From IMG/VR virus record IMGVR_UViG_3300035180_000049, positions 1 through 45,607 of that record: DNA of 45,607 nucleotides. One strand, written 5' to 3'. Below, piece by piece: positions 44,713 through 45,607 of the stretch; the stretch's first letter is position 1; each line of letters starts with the position of its first letter. A program made the translations under genes and the position numbers. Below the pieces are notes generated by a model that saw only the letters and a program-made list of their open reading frames with translations, ran no database searches and was not told the DNA's origin. Source of the stretch: a virus.

Positions 44713-45066
44713 AACTAACTAAAGTGTGTTATGAGGAAATGTCTAAAACCATTTCACCATATAAAAGGCAATCTTACGTTTAACCTCTGCAGCGGTGTTG
44801 CCTAACGCCACTCGACCGGGGACACCCCAATTCTACTTGCGTTCTATCGAAATAGGGAAGTTAGTGCGCCTATACCCTCTATGGCAATTTTAACGTCTTG
44901 CCAGTGTCGACGAAAAAAGACTTATAGGCTGATCTTACGGGAAGCACTATAAGTACATTATACCAATCTGGGTCTTTCTTGTAGCTTACCGAGTTATCAG
45001 TTACGGAGCTTGTACAAGATCAGGGTTTCTGGTTTGCTGTCGTAATATAAACCCTTTTTCTTTTTG
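44713..45066 (-). ncRNA. Structured non-coding region, candidate RNA of unknown class
   Basis: No gene lies between the SSB-like and primase-helicase genes. By hand count 44761-45000 is about 45% G+C, well above the neighbouring genes, and many perfect stems can be drawn: 44736-44741 with 44750-44755; 44767-44771 with 44798-44802; 44804-44808 with 44839-44843; 44818-44821 with 44825-44828; 44882-44887 with 44898-44903; 44920-44927 with 44947-44954; the branched hairpin 44978-45018; and 45022-45028 with 45049-45055. The minus strand is preferred because of the leftward terminator and operon direction, but a rightward terminator-like hairpin at 45022-45066 leaves the strand open. It does not match tRNA, tmRNA, RNase P or group I intron signatures by eye. 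A replication origin is another possibility. Confidence 0.55.
45022..45066 (+). terminator. Possible rightward terminator at the far end of the structured region
   Basis: AGGGTTT (45022-45028) pairs with AAACCCT (45049-45055) across a 20-base loop and is followed on the plus strand by TTTTCTTTTTG. It could end a rightward RNA or be the 5' hairpin of a leftward RNA. Confidence 0.45.
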
Positions 45067-45101
45067 TGTTCAGCCTAACAGCGAGCATTGGTATATTCTA
45101 G

Positions 45102-45428
45102 TTAAAAAGGGAGATCTGAATCTTCAACAACAGATGCCACTGGTTGTTTCACTTGTTGTGGTTGTCCACCTCCATCTTGTCTTGGCGCCGCAGGAACGTT
45201 AGCTCCATTAGTCCATACTACTTTAACATTTCCAAGATAAACTTTAGCGGCTTTTGCTTCACGTTCTTCTTTTGATTGTTCAACCATTACTGGTCCTTGA
45301 TTACCAAACTGATCAACCTCATCGTTGATTGTAATTGTAATTGGTAAATACTTTCCTTTCTTGCCGTCAATAATTTTGTGCTTAGGGATTTCGTTTAAAT
45401 TGATTGAACATTTAATAATTGATGCCAT
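45102..45428 (-). CDS. Single-stranded DNA-binding protein-like, 108 aa
   Basis: The first 75 residues look like a small OB-fold (IIKCSINLNEIPKHKII, GKYLPITITINDEVDQFG, AAKVYLGNVKVVWTN). A Pro/Gln/Gly-rich linker follows and the protein ends in the acidic-hydrophobic tip EDSDLPF, the form SSB proteins use to recruit partners (compare DDDIPF in E. coli). It is short for a bacterial SSB but similar in layout to phage SSBs. It lies upstream of the primase-helicase across the structured region, a fitting place for a replication gene. The call rests mainly on the tail and context. Confidence 0.75.
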   Translation of the reverse strand: MASIIKCSINLNEIPKHKIIDGKKGKYLPITITINDEVDQFGNQGPVMVEQSKEEREAKAAKVYLGNVKVVWTNGANVPAAPRQDGGGQPQQVKQPVASVVEDSDLPF

Positions 45429-45492
45429 AATTCTCGTTTTATTTGTTTATAAGGTTATTTGTTATACTATTATTATCAATAGCCATTCGTGT

Positions 45493-45607
45493 TTATGCTG
45501 TAAGCTGTTGATAGAATCTTTGGATCTGTTCTTTAGTAGCGCCTGATGCTGCTCTTAATCTATCCACTGATTTTAAATGTGATTGTCTTGAATAAAATTC
45601 TGAATAT
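45493..45607 (-). CDS. C-terminal end of an unknown gene, cut by the window edge
   Basis: Reading leftward, the frame is open from the right edge to TAA at 45493-45495, giving 37 residues (SEFYSRQSHLKSVDRLRAAS ... QQLTA). They look helical and basic. Too little is present to name a function. The 64 bases between its stop and the SSB-like start are A/T-rich and hold no gene larger than a 15-codon frame. Confidence 0.6.
   Translation of the reverse strand, partial: YSEFYSRQSHLKSVDRLRAASGATKEQIQRFYQQLTA

Noticed and set aside
44733-44744. GAGGAAATGTCT on the plus strand, similar to the conserved GAGGAAAGTCC of RNase P RNA
   Set aside because: The matching partner block near the other end of a plus-strand RNA is missing and the match itself has an insertion; chance similarity.
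44713-45101. tRNA, tmRNA or group I intron in the structured region
   Set aside because: No T-loop TTCGA with flanking stem, no tag frame or aminoacyl end, and no intron-type conserved core were found on either strand.

Overview
The window is a 45.6-kb piece of a tailed-phage genome, most likely a short-tailed (podovirus-like) phage of a Bacteroidota host, probably a flavobacterium. No host gene, integrase, tRNA, CRISPR array or insertion sequence is seen. The host guess rests on the AT-rich sequence, start codons preceded by A/T-rich leaders instead of a Shine-Dalgarno site, and Bacteroidota-style adhesin modules (FISUMP-like domain, repeats with GVCW...YYVRAY signatures) in the fibre gene at the left edge. 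The phage-type calls rest on recognisable terminase, portal, capsid-region, nozzle-like, lysozyme, ribonucleotide reductase and T7 gp4-like primase-helicase sequences; no database search was possible.

Rightward arm (1-36566, all + strand). A partial fibre/adhesin gene (1-3492) is followed by a compact lysis cassette: a 55-aa holin candidate, a GH24 lysozyme and a lipoprotein with a C-terminal membrane anchor that fits a one-piece spanin (3859-4933). Next come a phage chaperonin pair in the order groEL-groES (4993-6793), a cluster of very small genes (6790-9380) that includes a 205-aa protein with two GroES-like halves, then the packaging and head genes: terminase large subunit, portal, scaffold-like protein and major capsid protein (9380-16768). 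Two stem-loop terminators punctuate the next stretch (16787-16813, 17643-17690). The tail module (17703-25771) holds adaptor-like, nozzle-like and fibre-like proteins. A cupin-like protein, two putative internal virion proteins and a giant 2659-aa protein with an HExxH motif complete the arm.

Junction (36567-36668). The two arms converge on a stem-loop with A- and T-rich flanks that should terminate transcription from both sides, followed by several overlapping TGAAC/GTTCA palindromes.

Leftward arm (36669-45607, all - strand). This is a nucleotide-metabolism and replication operon. In transcription order it reads: the end of an unknown gene, an SSB-like protein, a 390-nt gene-free structured region, a T7 gp4-like primase-helicase, a GIY-YIG protein, an unknown protein, a thymidylate synthase-family enzyme, a GIY-YIG-like/MazG fusion, a short all-alpha pyrophosphatase-like protein, an endonuclease I-like nuclease, small unknowns, NrdB and NrdA. 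Together these would recycle host nucleotides into phage DNA. No DNA polymerase is inside the window; it may lie beyond the right edge.

The most interesting points are: (1) the structured, GC-richer non-coding segment at 44713-45066, a candidate undescribed RNA or origin element; (2) the thymidylate synthase-family protein, which has Asp where thymidylate synthases have the dUMP-reading Asn, suggesting a deoxycytidylate hydroxymethylase and hence modified phage cytosine; (3) the chaperonin pair plus a double GroES-like protein next to the head genes.
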